A stretch of 42,309 nucleotides of DNA from Sphingomonas parva (ex Maeng et al. 2020) (GTDB lineage Bacteria > Pseudomonadota > Alphaproteobacteria > Sphingomonadales > Sphingomonadaceae), in the NCBI RefSeq assembly GCF_004564275.1, contig NZ_SPDV01000057.1:1-42309 (forward strand). The letters run 5' to 3'. The number at the start of each line of letters is the position of its first letter. The stretch's first letter is position 1. Of the stretch, positions 32,897 to 42,309 are shown piece by piece. The notes under the pieces were generated by a model, which worked only from the letters and a program-made list of their open reading frames with translations, was not told where the DNA came from and searched no databases. Both the position numbers and the translations under genes were made by a program.

Positions 32897-33682
32897 TCAG
32901 GCCGCGGTCCAGCCGCCGTCCATCGACAGATTGGCGCCAGTGATCGAAGCGGCCTCGTCGCGGCAGAGGAAGAGGGCGAGGGCGGCGACCTGATCGACGG
33001 TGACGAACTGCTTCGTCGGCTGCGCCGCGAGCAGGACGTCGTTCATCACCTGCTCGCGGGTGAGACCCCGCGCCTTCATCGTGTCGGGGATCTGGTTCTC
33101 GACCAGAGGGGTCCAGACGTAGCCGGGGCTGATGCAATTGACCGTGACGCCGCTGGTCGCCGCCTCCAGCGCCACCGCCTTGGTGAGCCCGGCGACGCCA
33201 TGCTTCGAGGCGACGTAGGGGGCCTTGTTGGGGCTGGCGACGAGGCTGTGCGCGGAGGCGGTATTGATCACCCTGCCCCAACCCTTCGCCTTCATGCCCG
33301 GCAGGGCAAGGCGGGTGGTGTGGAAGACGGCGGAGAGGTTGAGCGCGATGATCAGGTCCCATCGGTCCGGCGGGAACTGGTCGAGCGGTGCGACGTGCTG
33401 CATGCCGGCATTATTGACCAGGATGTCGACCCCGCCGAACGCCTCTGCGGCCTCGGCCATCATCGCCTCGATCGCCTCGGCCCGGGTGAGGTCGGCGGCG
33501 CTGTAGAGCGCGCGGGCGCCGCTCGCCTGCTCGAGCTCGCCACGGATCGCTTCGATCTCCGTCGCGTCGCCAAACCCATTCAGGACGACGTTCGCGCCCT
33601 CGCCGGCCAGGGCGCGCGCGCAGGCGAGGCCGATGCCGGAGGTGGAGCCGGTGATGAGCGCAGTCTTGCCCTTGAGGAACAT
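32897..33682 (-). CDS. 3-hydroxybutyrate dehydrogenase (SDR family)
   Basis: A 261-aa classical short-chain dehydrogenase. NAD-binding TGSTSGIG (12-19), the NNAG motif (in DILVNNAGMQH), catalytic Ser in INTASAHS and the YVASK catalytic Tyr/Lys are all present. The segment around the substrate loop (HVAPLDQFPPDRWD and CISPGYVWTPLVENQIPD) and the length match bacterial D-3-hydroxybutyrate dehydrogenases, which link polyhydroxybutyrate breakdown to acetoacetate. AAGGA lies eight bases before ATG 33682. Divergent from the YpfJ-type protease gene across 108 bases. Confidence 0.9.
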   Translation of the reverse strand: MFLKGKTALITGSTSGIGLACARALAGEGANVVLNGFGDATEIEAIRGELEQASGARALYSAADLTRAEAIEAMMAEAAEAFGGVDILVNNAGMQHVAPLDQFPPDRWDLIIALNLSAVFHTTRLALPGMKAKGWGRVINTASAHSLVASPNKAPYVASKHGVAGLTKAVALEAATSGVTVNCISPGYVWTPLVENQIPDTMKARGLTREQVMNDVLLAAQPTKQFVTVDQVAALALFLCRDEAASITGANLSMDGGWTAA

Positions 33683-33790
33683 GTCGGATCCTTGAACTGG
33701 TTGGCGAGCGCTCTTTCCGGTGTCGCCGCGCATTTTGCAACCGGCGCGGGCGCGGCGCATTCTCCCAGAGGAAGCCAGGAGACAGAGCGG

Positions 33791-34720
33791 ATGCGCCTCG
33801 ACGACTATCGAACCAGCGACAATGTCAGCGACCAGAGGGGCCAGAGCTTCGGCGGCGGCGGCGGCTTCGGCGGCGGCGGAGGATTGTTCGGGCTGTTGTT
33901 CGGCCTGGTGCTCAGCCGCTTCGGGATCGGCGGCGTGCTGATCCTGGCTTTGGGCTATTGCGCGCTGACCACGGTCGGCGGCGGCGGTGGATCGCTGGGC
34001 GTCGGCGGCGGCACCGCGGTCGCGCCGCACCAGGCGCAGGGCGGCAGCAACGCCCAGGAGAGCTGCGCGCTCGACGCGGCGAGCCGCTTCTCCTGCCAGG
34101 TGCTCGCCAATACCGAGGACACCTGGGCGCGGATCTTCCAGGCGGAGGGGAAGCGCTACCAGCCGGCCGGCTTCGTCTTCTACGGCGGGCAGGGACGATC
34201 GGGCTGCGGCGCGGCGCAATCGGCAATGGGTCCGTTCTACTGCCCGACCGACAACAGGATTTATCTCGACACCAGTTTCTACCAGGAGCTGCAGAACCGC
34301 TTCGGCGCCGCCGGCGACTTCGCCCAGGCCTATGTCATCGCCCACGAGGTCGGCCACCACCTCCAGTTCCTCACCGGCGTCCTCGAGCAGGCGAACCGGC
34401 AACAGCAGCGCGCCTCGAGCCGCGAGGGCAATGCCATCCAGGTGCGGGTGGAGCTGCAGGCCGATTGCTACGCCGGCGTCTGGGCCGCCAACGCCAAGGA
34501 CGCGCAGGGCCGCGCGGCGCTCGAGCCCGGCGACATCGAGGAAGGCTTGCGCGCAGCTCGCGCGATCGGCGACGACACCCTGCAGCGCCAGGCGCAGGGA
34601 CGGGTGGTGCCGGAGGCCTTCACCCACGGCAGCGCCGAGCAGCGCCAGCGCTGGCTGCGCCGCGGCCTGGAGTCCGGCGATCCGGCGAGCTGCGACACGT
34701 TCAGCGCGGCGAGCGTCTGA
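33791..34720 (+). CDS. ypfJ: YpfJ-family neutral zinc metallopeptidase
   Basis: A 309-aa protein of the YpfJ/KPN_02809 zinc-peptidase family. The N-terminal segment (MRLDDYRTSDNVSDQRG) leads to two glycine-rich stretches, one transmembrane helix (about 32-60), and the catalytic domain from about 88. The zinc motif is HEVGHH (185-190), followed by the conserved VELQADCYAGVWA segment that supplies the third ligand. Four or more cysteines (for example SGCG and YCPTD) may form disulfides. Membrane-anchored with the catalytic part probably in the periplasm. AGGAG precedes the ATG. Confidence 0.92.
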   Translation: MRLDDYRTSDNVSDQRGQSFGGGGGFGGGGGLFGLLFGLVLSRFGIGGVLILALGYCALTTVGGGGGSLGVGGGTAVAPHQAQGGSNAQESCALDAASRFSCQVLANTEDTWARIFQAEGKRYQPAGFVFYGGQGRSGCGAAQSAMGPFYCPTDNRIYLDTSFYQELQNRFGAAGDFAQAYVIAHEVGHHLQFLTGVLEQANRQQQRASSREGNAIQVRVELQADCYAGVWAANAKDAQGRAALEPGDIEEGLRAARAIGDDTLQRQAQGRVVPEAFTHGSAEQRQRWLRRGLESGDPASCDTFSAASV

Positions 34721-34760
34721 CCGCGATCTGCGGCAGCGGACGACCAGTCCGACACACGTC

Positions 34761-34865
34761 GCCCCGGCGCAGGCCGGGGCCTCAGCGAGAACGATCGCCT
34801 GCGCCGTTGGAGCGCTCCATCAGCGCTCCGCCTTTCCAACCTGAGATCCCGGCCTCCGCCGGGAT
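34761..34865. repeat. Pair of REP-like hairpins between convergent genes
   Basis: GCCCCGGC/GCCGGGGC (34761-34768 with 34773-34780) and ATCCCGGC/GCCGGGAT (34846-34853 with 34858-34865), each with a four-base loop, bracket a third GGAGCG/CGCTCC stem near 34810-34829. Such CCCGGC-x4-GCCGGG pairs are frequent intergenic repeats in sphingomonads. They sit between two convergent genes, so may also help end transcription, though no T run is present. Confidence 0.65.
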
Positions 34866-34884
34866 GACGCACGCGGGGAGCCCC

Positions 34885-35400
34885 TCAGCAGGCCGTGTCA
34901 ATCGCGCGGGCGTAGATCTCTCGCGCGGCGGGGCTGAAGGCGACGAAGAGGATCTCGTCGAAGGCGTCGGGATGCGCCGCGATCTCCCGGGCGACGGCGC
35001 GGGCCGCGACTTCAGCCGCCGCCTCGACCGGATAGCCGTAGATGCCGGTGGAGATCGCGGGAAAGGCGATCGTCCTCAGGCCGTGCTGCCGGGCGAGCGC
35101 GAGGCTGTTGCGGTAGCAGGCGGCGAGCGCCTCCGCCTCCCCTGCCCCGCCGCCGTGCCAGACGGGCCCGACGGTGTGGATGACGTGGCGGGCGGGAAGT
35201 CCGTAACCGGCCGTGATCCGTGCCTCGCCGGTCGGGCAGCCGCCGAGCGTGCGGCATTCGGCGAGCAGCCCCGGGCCGGCCGCGCGGTGGATGGCCCCGT
35301 CGACGCCGCCGCCGCCCAGCAGGCTGGAGTTGGCCGCGTTGACGATGGCGTCGACCGCGAGCGTGGTGATGTCCGCCTCGATCGCTTGCCAGACCGTCAC
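34885..35400 (-). CDS. O-acetyl-ADP-ribose deacetylase (macrodomain)
   Basis: A 171-aa MacroD/YmdB-type macrodomain that removes ADP-ribose-linked acetyl or protein groups. Motifs: [20 protein letters not shown] with the substrate Asn residues, [13 protein letters not shown] with the catalytic Asp, VIHTVGPVW, and [13 protein letters not shown] forming the phosphate loop. The start is a GTG at 35400 whose bases overlap the stop of the glutamine amidotransferase gene (GTGA). Cytosolic. No partner ADP-ribosyltransferase is seen. Confidence 0.92.
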   Translation of the reverse strand: MTVWQAIEADITTLAVDAIVNAANSSLLGGGGVDGAIHRAAGPGLLAECRTLGGCPTGEARITAGYGLPARHVIHTVGPVWHGGGAGEAEALAACYRNSLALARQHGLRTIAFPAISTGIYGYPVEAAAEVAARAVAREIAAHPDAFDEILFVAFSPAAREIYARAIDTAC

Positions 35401-36092
35401 GCGATCTCGCCCTCGAGCAGGAAGCGACAAATCCACAGGCCCACCGCCGCCCTGTCGTTCGGCCGATCGAGCGAGGCCGAGGCCTCGTCCGGCCGGGGCA
35501 GGCGATCGCGGCGCGTGTCGATCAGCGCCTTGGCGTAAGCCGGCGCGAATTCCGGATGGAACTGCATCGAGAGCGCCGGCTGATCGGTATAATGAAGCAC
35601 GCCATAAGGGCTGAAATCGCTGCCGGCGAGCACCTCGGCGCCCGGCGGCGGCACCACGATCTGGTCCTGGTGGGAGGCGGGGACGGAGACCGACATCTCG
35701 CCGTTCATAAAGGCCCGCTTCGCCCGCACCTCGAGCGTCTGCAGGCCGACGCCCCAGCCGCGCTCCGACTTCTCGACCCTGCCGCCGAACGCCTCCGCCA
35801 TGATCTGGTGGCCGAAGCAGATGCCGACGATCCGCGCCTTGCCCTTGGCGGCGCGAAGGAAGGCCTTGAGCGGCTCGATCCAGGGATGATCCTCATAGAC
35901 GCCGGCGGGCGAGCCGGTGACCAGATAGGCCGGAAAGGCCTCGGGGCTCTCCGGCAACTCCCCCGCCTCGACATCGAAGCTCACCACATCGAATTCGGGG
36001 CCGAGCAGATCCCGGAACATGATCGGATAGTCGCCGAAGCGCGGCTGCAGATCGGCGGGCGGCTTGCCCGTCTCGAGAATGGCGATACGCAT
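35397..36092 (-). CDS. Class I glutamine amidotransferase-like protein
   Basis: A 231-aa stand-alone glutaminase-type domain. Nucleophile Cys in [10 protein letters not shown], His in SMQFHPEF followed by Glu complete the catalytic triad; [17 protein letters not shown] is the usual family segment before it. Stand-alone enzymes of this type act on small glutamyl or related compounds or are uncharacterised; substrate unknown. The gene is coupled to the macrodomain gene by a GTGA overlap. Confidence 0.9.
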   Translation of the reverse strand: MRIAILETGKPPADLQPRFGDYPIMFRDLLGPEFDVVSFDVEAGELPESPEAFPAYLVTGSPAGVYEDHPWIEPLKAFLRAAKGKARIVGICFGHQIMAEAFGGRVEKSERGWGVGLQTLEVRAKRAFMNGEMSVSVPASHQDQIVVPPPGAEVLAGSDFSPYGVLHYTDQPALSMQFHPEFAPAYAKALIDTRRDRLPRPDEASASLDRPNDRAAVGLWICRFLLEGEIA

Positions 36093-36133
36093 TGCGGCTA
36101 GATAGGGCCGCCCGGCGGAGCGCGAAAGGCGGA

Positions 36134-36820
36134 TCAGGCGTCGGCCCAGCGCCTCAGCAGATTGTGATAAGTGCCAGTAAGCGAGACGATCGCCGGATCG
36201 GAGTCGCCGACGCGCTCGGCGAGCGAGCGGATGCCGACGTCGAGATCGAGCAGCAGGCTGCGCTGGCCGTCGTCGCGGACCATCGATTCGATCCAGAAGA
36301 AGGAGGCGAGCCGCGCGCCGCGCGTCACCGGCTCCACGCGGTGGAGGCTGGTGGCGGGGTAGAGGACCATGTCGCCGGCCGGCAGCTTCACCGCATGGGC
36401 GCCGTAGCTGTCCTCGACGATCAGCTCGCCACCCTCATAGCTCCCGGGATCGGCGAGGAAGAGGGTGGCGGAGAGATCGGTGCGGATGCGCGTCCCGTCG
36501 GGAGAGTAGCGGATCGCATTGTCGACATGATTGCCGAACGCATGACCACCCTCGGCGGTGTAGCGGTTGAACAAGGGCGGGAAGATCCGCTTCGGAAGCG
36601 CGGCCGAGACGAACAGGGCGTTGGCGGAGAGGGCGCGAAGGATCGCGGCACCGAGCTCGCGCGCTTGCGCGCTGTCCGGCGGCAGTTGCTCGTTGCGCTT
36701 GGCGAGCGCCGACTGCTGGCCCGCCGTCCTGCGTCCGTCCTCCCACGCCGCCGCATCGAGCAGCGCGCGGGCACGGGCGACCTGCGCGGAGTCGAGGACG
36801 GCGGGGATGGTGATCAGCAT
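36134..36820 (-). CDS. piuC: PKHD-type Fe(II)/2-oxoglutarate hydroxylase PiuC
   Basis: A 228-aa member of the PiuC/YbiX family. The iron-binding HxD pair lies in [11 protein letters not shown], the distal His in [12 protein letters not shown], and the following Arg would bind 2-oxoglutarate. Starts four bases after the stop of the TonB-receptor gene, so the two form an iron-responsive operon; in other bacteria piuC genes accompany siderophore receptors. The substrate of the family is not established. Expression should follow the Fur-like sites at 39059-39097. Confidence 0.92.
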   Translation of the reverse strand: MLITIPAVLDSAQVARARALLDAAAWEDGRRTAGQQSALAKRNEQLPPDSAQARELGAAILRALSANALFVSAALPKRIFPPLFNRYTAEGGHAFGNHVDNAIRYSPDGTRIRTDLSATLFLADPGSYEGGELIVEDSYGAHAVKLPAGDMVLYPATSLHRVEPVTRGARLASFFWIESMVRDDGQRSLLLDLDVGIRSLAERVGDSDPAIVSLTGTYHNLLRRWADA

Positions 36821-36824
36821 CGGC

Positions 36825-39044
36825 TCAGAGCCGGAACGCGAGCGTCGCCACCGCCGAGCGCCCCGGGCCCGGGATGAAGTGACCGCCGCCGAGCTGGTCG
36901 ACGAAACGTTCGTCGAAGATGTTGAACACGTTCAGCCTCAGGCTGGTGGAGGGGGTCAGATCATAGGCGAGGGTGGCGTCGGCAAGCCAGTAATCCTCGA
37001 CCTGGCGGGTGTTCGCGACGTTGGTGTAGCGCTCCCCGACATAACGCAGGCCGCCGCCGAGCTCGACGCCGGCCGGAAGCTTGTAGGTGGTCCAGATCGT
37101 GCCGCTGTGCGCCGGCACGTTGCCCAGTCGGTTGCCGATCTCCGCAGGCGTGTTCGAGTGCCGGACCTCGCTGTCGAGCCAGGTGTAGGCGGCGATCACC
37201 TGCCAGTCCTTGGTGATCCACCCGGTCGCGCCGAGCTCGAAGCCGTCGACGCGCTGCTCGCCGGCCAGCACGGTCGCGGGCTCGCCCGGCAGGCCCGGCG
37301 TGCGGGCATTGGTCTTGTCGATCCGGAAGACGGCGCCGGTGACGAGCAGCTTGCCACGGAACGCATCCCATTTCGCGCCGAGCTCGAACGTGCGGCTGCG
37401 CTCCGGCTTCAATGCGAAGACCGCCGCCGTCGGCGTCGTCTGGGTCATGTTCTCGAGCGACGGATTCACCGAGGTGCCGGCGCCGGCATAGAGGCTGACG
37501 GTGGGGAGCGGCTTCCAAGTGAGGCCGGCGCGCCACGTCACCGTCTCGTCGGTGCGCGACAGATCGGGCGCCGGCGGGGTGGCGGGGGCAGGATGATAAT
37601 CGGTCTCGAACCGCTCCCAGCGGATGCCGCCGCTGAACAGCAGGCTGTCGGAGAGATGCATCGTGTCGAACAGATAGGCGGCGAGTGAATCGGCCTCGGC
37701 CCGGACGATCGCGCCGGGGATGTCCTCGACCGTGCCGGTCCAGGGGCGCCGCGGATCCGGATCGAACAGATCGGTGGGCGTGCCGTTGGTGATCGCACGC
37801 AGCTGGTTCCGGCTGGTCTCCCGGGCGATCTCGAAGCCGCCGATCAGATCGTGGCGCACCGGACCTGTCATGAACTCGGCCGTGACATTGCTCTGGTTGA
37901 GCAGGATCTCGTCGACAGTGTCGCGCGACTGGATCTGCGGCGTGATGTCGGTGCCGCTCGTCGAGACGAAGCGCGGCGACGAGTAGATCGAATCGCGCCG
38001 GGCGTGGCCGTAGCGCGTGGTGTTGGCGATGCGGACCTTGCCGCCGAGATCGTGCTCGAGCGCGAAGGTGAGGATGTTCGTCCGCGTCTTTTCGTAATCG
38101 CGGGCGAGCAGACCGTAATAATTGTCGAAATCGACCGGCGCGGGCTGCTCGGCATATTGAGGCAGCGCGGTGTTCGTCGCCGGGACGAACGGAATGCCGT
38201 AATCGGGCACATTGTCCTGATCGAGCAGCATGTAGCTGAGGATCGCGCGGGTGGCGCTGCCGAGACCGACCGCCACCGACGGCGCCACGCCCCAGCGCTT
38301 CGTTTCGACGAAGTCGCGGCCGGGGGTGTCGACGTCATGGTAGAGCAGGTTGAGGCGGAATGCGGCGCCGTCGATCCCGGTGCGGTCCTCGCCGATGTTG
38401 ATGTCTGCGGTCGCGCGGCCGTAGCTCGGCAGGCCCAGCCCGATCGTGCCGCCGACGAAGCTCACCGCCTGGGGCTGCTTGGTGAACATGTTGATATAGC
38501 CGCCGGTCGAGCCGCGGCCGGTCTGCGCCGACGAGGGGCCCTTCACCACCTCGACCTGCTCGATGTTGAACGTGTCGCGCGTGTAGCTGCCGAAATCGCG
38601 GATGCCGTCGACGAAGATGTCGTTGCGCGCCGCAAAGCCGCGCAGCGTGAGGTTGTCGCCGGCGGGACCGCCGCCGCCCTCGCCTGCCGCCATGCTGATC
38701 CCGGAGACGTTGCGGAGCACGTCGCGCAGCGTGGTCGCGGCCTGCTGCTCGATCACCTCGCGCGGAATGACGCTGACCGACTGCGGCGCGTCGCGCAGAT
38801 CGCCGAGCCGCGAGTTCAGCGTATTGATCCGGTACCGCTCGCCGGTGACGGTGATGTCCGGCTGCGCGTCCTCGTCCGCCGCGACGGCCGTGTCGGCGGC
38901 AAGGTCGGCCGCCGCGTCACCCGTCAGCTCTTCGCTGGTGTCGGCCGCGACTGCCGCGGGCGCGAGCATCAACGACGATCCTCCGGCGAGCGCGAGAGCG
39001 GCCTTGCGGTAGCTGCGGACACCGGCGGGAGGGGAAAAACGCAT
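36825..39044 (-). CDS. TonB-dependent siderophore receptor
   Basis: A 739-aa outer-membrane receptor. A signal peptide covers about 1-34 ([20 protein letters not shown]). The plug domain (about 80-210) has [17 protein letters not shown] and the [39 protein letters not shown] segments typical of catecholate-type receptors; the rest is a beta-barrel ending in a C-terminal aromatic strand (ATLAFRL). I chose ATG 39044; the frame runs on to 39098 across the Fur-like sites, which is unlikely to be coding. Imports ferric siderophore using TonB energy; ligand type is a guess. Confidence 0.92.
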   Translation of the reverse strand: MRFSPPAGVRSYRKAALALAGGSSLMLAPAAVAADTSEELTGDAAADLAADTAVAADEDAQPDITVTGERYRINTLNSRLGDLRDAPQSVSVIPREVIEQQAATTLRDVLRNVSGISMAAGEGGGGPAGDNLTLRGFAARNDIFVDGIRDFGSYTRDTFNIEQVEVVKGPSSAQTGRGSTGGYINMFTKQPQAVSFVGGTIGLGLPSYGRATADINIGEDRTGIDGAAFRLNLLYHDVDTPGRDFVETKRWGVAPSVAVGLGSATRAILSYMLLDQDNVPDYGIPFVPATNTALPQYAEQPAPVDFDNYYGLLARDYEKTRTNILTFALEHDLGGKVRIANTTRYGHARRDSIYSSPRFVSTSGTDITPQIQSRDTVDEILLNQSNVTAEFMTGPVRHDLIGGFEIARETSRNQLRAITNGTPTDLFDPDPRRPWTGTVEDIPGAIVRAEADSLAAYLFDTMHLSDSLLFSGGIRWERFETDYHPAPATPPAPDLSRTDETVTWRAGLTWKPLPTVSLYAGAGTSVNPSLENMTQTTPTAAVFALKPERSRTFELGAKWDAFRGKLLVTGAVFRIDKTNARTPGLPGEPATVLAGEQRVDGFELGATGWITKDWQVIAAYTWLDSEVRHSNTPAEIGNRLGNVPAHSGTIWTTYKLPAGVELGGGLRYVGERYTNVANTRQVEDYWLADATLAYDLTPSTSLRLNVFNIFDERFVDQLGGGHFIPGPGRSAVATLAFRL

Positions 39045-39058
39045 GCGAAACTTTCTAT

Positions 39059-39097
39059 TGCAAATCATTCTCAGGAGCGTCCTGATAATCATTCGCA
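39059..39097 (-). promoter_or_regulatory. Two Fur-box-like sites
   Basis: TGCAAATCATTCTCA (39059-39073) and TGATAATCATTCGCA (39083-39097) each match the Fur 7-1-7 consensus (TGATAATnATTATCA) at 12 of 14 informative positions. They lie 15-53 bases upstream of the receptor ATG, where bound Fur would repress the receptor-piuC operon when iron is sufficient. Confidence 0.75.
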
Positions 39098-39268
39098 ATA
39101 AGCTCGCAAGGAAAATTTGACCGGCGGAACGATCGGAGTCCGTCCGTATCGTCCAAACGTTTGAACACGCTGGATAAGATGGCGAGCTGCACGCCTCCCG
39201 AGGTGCAGCCGATCGTCACCGGAAGCTCGGCTCCGCGTCCAGCCGCGATTCGCGAGCGTGCCGGCCGC

Positions 39269-40645
39269 TCAGTCTCGCGGGGTGACGCGTAGCGGGAGGC
39301 CGCCGGCGGGCCGGAGCGTCACGAGGCCGGACGCGCGGACCTCCCGGCCCGGCACCGGCGCGAAACGCCACGCCGTGAGCCAGTGGGAAAGGACGGTGAG
39401 CGCTTCCGAGACCGCCATGCGCATGCCCACGCAGACCCGGGGGCCGCCGCCGAACGGCAGATATTGGAAGCGGTGGCGGCCAGCGCTGCGGGCCTCGGTC
39501 CAGCGATCGGCATCGAAGGCGTCGGGATCCTCCCACAGGAGCCGATGGCGGTGGATCAGCCACGGCCAGAGAGAGACGATATCGCCCGGGCGGACGTCAT
39601 GCTCGCCGAGGCGATCGGCCGCGACCGCCTGGCGATCAATGCGCGGCGCCGACGGGTAGAGCCGCAGCGTCTCGTCGAGGATGCGGCGAAGCAGCGGCAG
39701 CCGCCCCGGCAGGCCGGGATCCCCCTCCCCCGTTGCCAGCGCCTCGCGGGCCTCGGCGGCAGCCGCCTGCTGCAGATCGGGCTGCTCCGAGAGCAGGAAG
39801 AGCGCCCAGGCGAGCGCATTGGCGGTGGTCTCGTGCCCCGCGAGATAGAAGGTTGCGGCGTTGTCGACGGCGAGGGCGCGGGCTTCCTCGGGTGGGAATT
39901 GGGCGTCGAGCGCCTCGATCATCCGGCTGAGGAAATCGTCATAGCCGCCGCGCCTGCGGTCCTCGACGACGGCGGCGAGCGTCTTGCGCAGATAGATCTG
40001 CCCGCGCCGCCCGCGGCGCCCTTTCGGGGTCATCGGAAAGAGCGGCAGGCCGAGCAGCACCTGGACCCGGGCCTCGGCGACGCCGTCGATCGCAGCGGCG
40101 ATATGATCGATCGCCGCCTTGCTGGTCAGCCGCGCATCGCCGGCGAACAGGCTGTCCGAGATCACCCGCATGGTCGTCGCGGTTGCCTGCTCGGCCATGT
40201 CGATCGTGCCGCCCCGCCCCCAATGTGCGGCGGTGCCCCGTGCGGCACCGACGAAGGCGGGAAACAGGGTGTCGACGGCCGCGGGGGCGAAGCGCGCCGC
40301 GACGATCCGCCTCTGCTCGCGCCAATCCGCGCCGTCCGAGCTCAAGAGACCCCGGCCGATGGTCGGCGCGAGGATCTTCTTCACCATGTCGGGCTTCACG
40401 TAATTGGCGGCATTGTCGAGCAGCACGTGCTGGACCGCATCCGGGTGCAGCGGAATGTGCACGCGGATGCCGAGGACGTTGCGCTCCATGTGCCAGGTCT
40501 CGAACGCCCGCTCGGACCAGCCGTAGACGGCCGTCCGCGCCCGCTCGCCGATCAGGCCGCGCCAGACCGGCACCGGCCCTTCCCCGCGCGGCGGATGCGG
40601 GGGAACGTAACGTGCCGCTGCAAGGGGCTTCTCGACCGTCGCCAT
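39269..40645 (-). CDS. Cytochrome P450
   Basis: A 458-aa soluble P450 monooxygenase. The I-helix motif is AGHETTANALAW, the ExxR motif ETLRLYP, and the haem-binding loop FGGGPRVCVGMRMA with the axial Cys. There is no N-terminal membrane anchor or fused reductase, so it needs separate redox partners, none of which is nearby. The N-terminus (PPHPPRGEGPVPVWRGLIG) resembles CYP families with broad lipid or terpenoid substrates, but substrate cannot be assigned. GGAGGTGGGACC lies just before the ATG at 40645. Confidence 0.92.
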   Translation of the reverse strand: MATVEKPLAAARYVPPHPPRGEGPVPVWRGLIGERARTAVYGWSERAFETWHMERNVLGIRVHIPLHPDAVQHVLLDNAANYVKPDMVKKILAPTIGRGLLSSDGADWREQRRIVAARFAPAAVDTLFPAFVGAARGTAAHWGRGGTIDMAEQATATTMRVISDSLFAGDARLTSKAAIDHIAAAIDGVAEARVQVLLGLPLFPMTPKGRRGRRGQIYLRKTLAAVVEDRRRGGYDDFLSRMIEALDAQFPPEEARALAVDNAATFYLAGHETTANALAWALFLLSEQPDLQQAAAAEAREALATGEGDPGLPGRLPLLRRILDETLRLYPSAPRIDRQAVAADRLGEHDVRPGDIVSLWPWLIHRHRLLWEDPDAFDADRWTEARSAGRHRFQYLPFGGGPRVCVGMRMAVSEALTVLSHWLTAWRFAPVPGREVRASGLVTLRPAGGLPLRVTPRD

Positions 40646-40776
40646 GGTCCCACCTCCGGTGGAGGAGAGTAACCCGGTTCCGGTCCGGACGCCACTTGGA
40701 GGAAAGTCCGGGTGCGAAGCCAGACTCGGAAGGCCCTCTTGGGGGAGGGAGCAGGCGGAGTGGGTCGCCCTCCCGC

Positions 40777-42309
40777 TTATTCCGCGGCGAGCAGGCGCTC
40801 GGCGCCGCCGAGATCGACGCTGACCAGGCGGCTGACGCCCTTCTCGACCATGGTGACGCCGAACAGGCGGTGCATGCGGCTCATCGTCACGGCATTGTGC
40901 GTGACGATCAGATAGCGGGTCTGGGTCTCGTTGGTCATGCGATCGAGCAGGTCGCAGAAGCGCTCGATGTTGGCGTCGTCGAGCGGCGCATCGACCTCGT
41001 CGAGGACGCAGATCGGCGCCGGATTGGTGAGGAAGAGCGCGAAGATCAGCGCGGCCGCAGTCAACGCCTGCTCACCGCCGGAGAGCAGAGTGAGGGTCGA
41101 GAGGCGCTTGCCCGGCGGCTGGGCCAGGATCTCGAGCCCTGCTTCGAGCGGATCGTCCGATTCGACCAGCTCGAGATGCGCCTGGCCGCCTTCGAAAAGG
41201 GTGGTGAACAGGCTGCGGAAGTGCCGATCGACCGTTTCGAACGCGGCGAGCAGCCGCATCCGGCCCTCGCGGTTGAGACTGCCGATCGAACCGCGCAGGC
41301 GATTGATCGCGAGGCCGAGTTCCTCGCGCTCCGCCTGGCTGGTGGTGCGGCTCTCCTCGAGCTCGGCGAGTTCGCGCTCGGCGACCAGGTTGACCGGACC
41401 GATCCGCTCTCGCTCGGCGCTGAGCCGCTCGTGGCGGCTCGATTCCTCGGACGAAGCCGCGATCGTCTCCTCGTCGAAGCCGGCGCGCTCCGGCAGCAGC
41501 GGCGGCGGGCATTCGAAGCGCTCGCCCGAGATCCGGCCCATCTCGATCCGGCGCATCTCCTGATTCTCGTGGCGGGCCACGGCGCCGGCCCGCGCCTCGC
41601 GGGCCGAGGCGAGCAATTCGCCGACCTCGGCAAGCGTCGCCTCGGCCTCGCGCAGGGCATTCTCGCCGTGGCGCTCGGCGGCCGCGGCGGTCTCCGCCGC
41701 CGCGTTGGCCTCGACCGCCTCGGCCTCCATCGTCTCCAGCCGCCGGGCGATCGTCTCGGGCGCATCGGCCAGACTCTCCGCCTCCTGCTCGGCCTCCTCG
41801 ATGCGGCCGGCCATGTCGGCGTGCCGCTTGGCGGCCTCGGCGGCGCGGACGGCCCAGTCGGCCGCTTCCTTGCGGGCCGCCTCGGCGCGCTGGCGATCGG
41901 CGCCGACCGCGCGTGCGTGGGTCGCGGCCTCGGCGCGAACCTCCGCCAGCGCCCGCTGCGCCGTCTCTGACGCCGCGCGGAGCGCCGCGACCCGGGTCTC
42001 GGTCGCCGCGGCGTCGGGTAGAGTGGCGACCACCGCGCTGGCCTCGTCGAACGCGTTGCGCGCATCGGCAAGGTCGGCAGCCGCCTGTTCGATCCGCTCG
42101 GAAAGGCCGGTGCGGCGCATCTCGAGCCGCTCGATCTCGACCCGCGCGCTGTCCTCCGCCCGCGACGCCGCGCGGATCGCATTGGCGGCCTCCGCCTCGG
42201 CGCGGCGGCCGGCGTCGGCGCCCTCGCGGGCCTTCTGCAGGGCGGCGGCGGCGGCGTCGATCCGCGCCTTCGCCTCGTCGACCGCCGCAGCGGCGGCGGG
42301 GAGCGCGGC
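40777..42309 (-). CDS. smc: Chromosome segregation protein SMC, C-terminal part (runs off window)
   Basis: The frame is open from the stop at 40777 to the right edge, so only the C-terminal 511 or so residues are present. The distal part is a long Ala/Glu/Arg-rich coiled coil (42309 to about 41350) that returns to the head domain: the signature [18 protein letters not shown] and Walker B with [11 protein letters not shown]. It then ends in the usual [11 protein letters not shown]-like D loop and a short tail. SMC holds and compacts chromosomal DNA. The hinge and N-terminal ATPase half lie outside the window. No terminator with a T run was seen in the 131 bases before the P450 gene. Confidence 0.93.
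   Translation of the reverse strand, partial: AALPAAAAAVDEAKARIDAAAAALQKAREGADAGRRAEAEAANAIRAASRAEDSARVEIERLEMRRTGLSERIEQAAADLADARNAFDEASAVVATLPDAAATETRVAALRAASETAQRALAEVRAEAATHARAVGADRQRAEAARKEAADWAVRAAEAAKRHADMAGRIEEAEQEAESLADAPETIARRLETMEAEAVEANAAAETAAAAERHGENALREAEATLAEVGELLASAREARAGAVARHENQEMRRIEMGRISGERFECPPPLLPERAGFDEETIAASSEESSRHERLSAERERIGPVNLVAERELAELEESRTTSQAEREELGLAINRLRGSIGSLNREGRMRLLAAFETVDRHFRSLFTTLFEGGQAHLELVESDDPLEAGLEILAQPPGKRLSTLTLLSGGEQALTAAALIFALFLTNPAPICVLDEVDAPLDDANIERFCDLLDRMTNETQTRYLIVTHNAVTMSRMHRLFGVTMVEKGVSRLVSVDLGGAERLLAAE

Noticed and set aside
39045-39098. Extended N-terminus of the TonB receptor
   Set aside because: The extra bases coincide with the two Fur-like sites, and the signal peptide is complete from the ATG at 39044.

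Overview
The window looks like chromosomal DNA of a high-GC alphaproteobacterium of the order Sphingomonadales. This is an inference from protein content: a PhoK-type alkaline phosphatase very similar to the one described from Sphingomonas, DUF6481 and DUF4893 proteins, a TorF/Gcw_chp outer-membrane protein, the XrtA/PEP-CTERM regulators PrsK/PrsR/PrsT, and a TonB receptor paired with a PiuC hydroxylase. No rRNA, tRNA or CRISPR array was seen. Most genes are densely packed with ATGA-type overlaps.

Layout. 1-2812: a perfect 1376-bp tandem duplication plus a diverged 60-bp partial third copy. Each unit carries a 145-aa protein of unknown function, a 34-aa peptide and a 22-bp perfect palindrome. 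3046-6692 (minus): ECF sigma factor, zinc-finger anti-sigma factor, S8 protease, TorF-like outer-membrane protein and a lipoprotein cytochrome c, which look like one transcription unit. 6792-9132: an unknown protein, a DUF6481 protein and a possible BrnT relic. 9133-15992: leishmanolysin-like protease with a clear terminator, glutathione S-transferase, NTF2-like lipoprotein, NrtS, AraC regulator, S41 protease and an Uup-type ABC-F ATPase. 16261-19820: a GINT1_N-like protein and a methyltransferase that overlap tail to tail, then PhoK. 19895-26656 (minus): EpsB-like sugar transferase, prsK, prsR and prsT in one overlapping operon controlling exopolysaccharide/PEP-CTERM functions.

27696-30241 is the most interesting stretch. 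A promoter-like site contains a perfect palindrome and is followed by a 26-codon leader peptide with Phe codons near its end. The RNA after it can form mutually exclusive stems around the start of the next gene. That gene fuses an AroQ chorismate mutase to a short type II DAHP synthase and is translationally coupled to a prephenate dehydratase without an ACT domain. Together the entry enzyme and the two phenylalanine-branch enzymes make a compact unit that I infer is controlled by leader-peptide attenuation rather than by the usual ACT-domain feedback.

30452-42309: single-domain response regulator, M20 amidohydrolase, DUF4893 lipoprotein, 3-hydroxybutyrate dehydrogenase, YpfJ-type zinc protease, macrodomain protein, class I glutamine amidotransferase, the PiuC/TonB-receptor iron operon behind two Fur-box-like sites, a cytochrome P450, and the C-terminal part of SMC running off the right edge.
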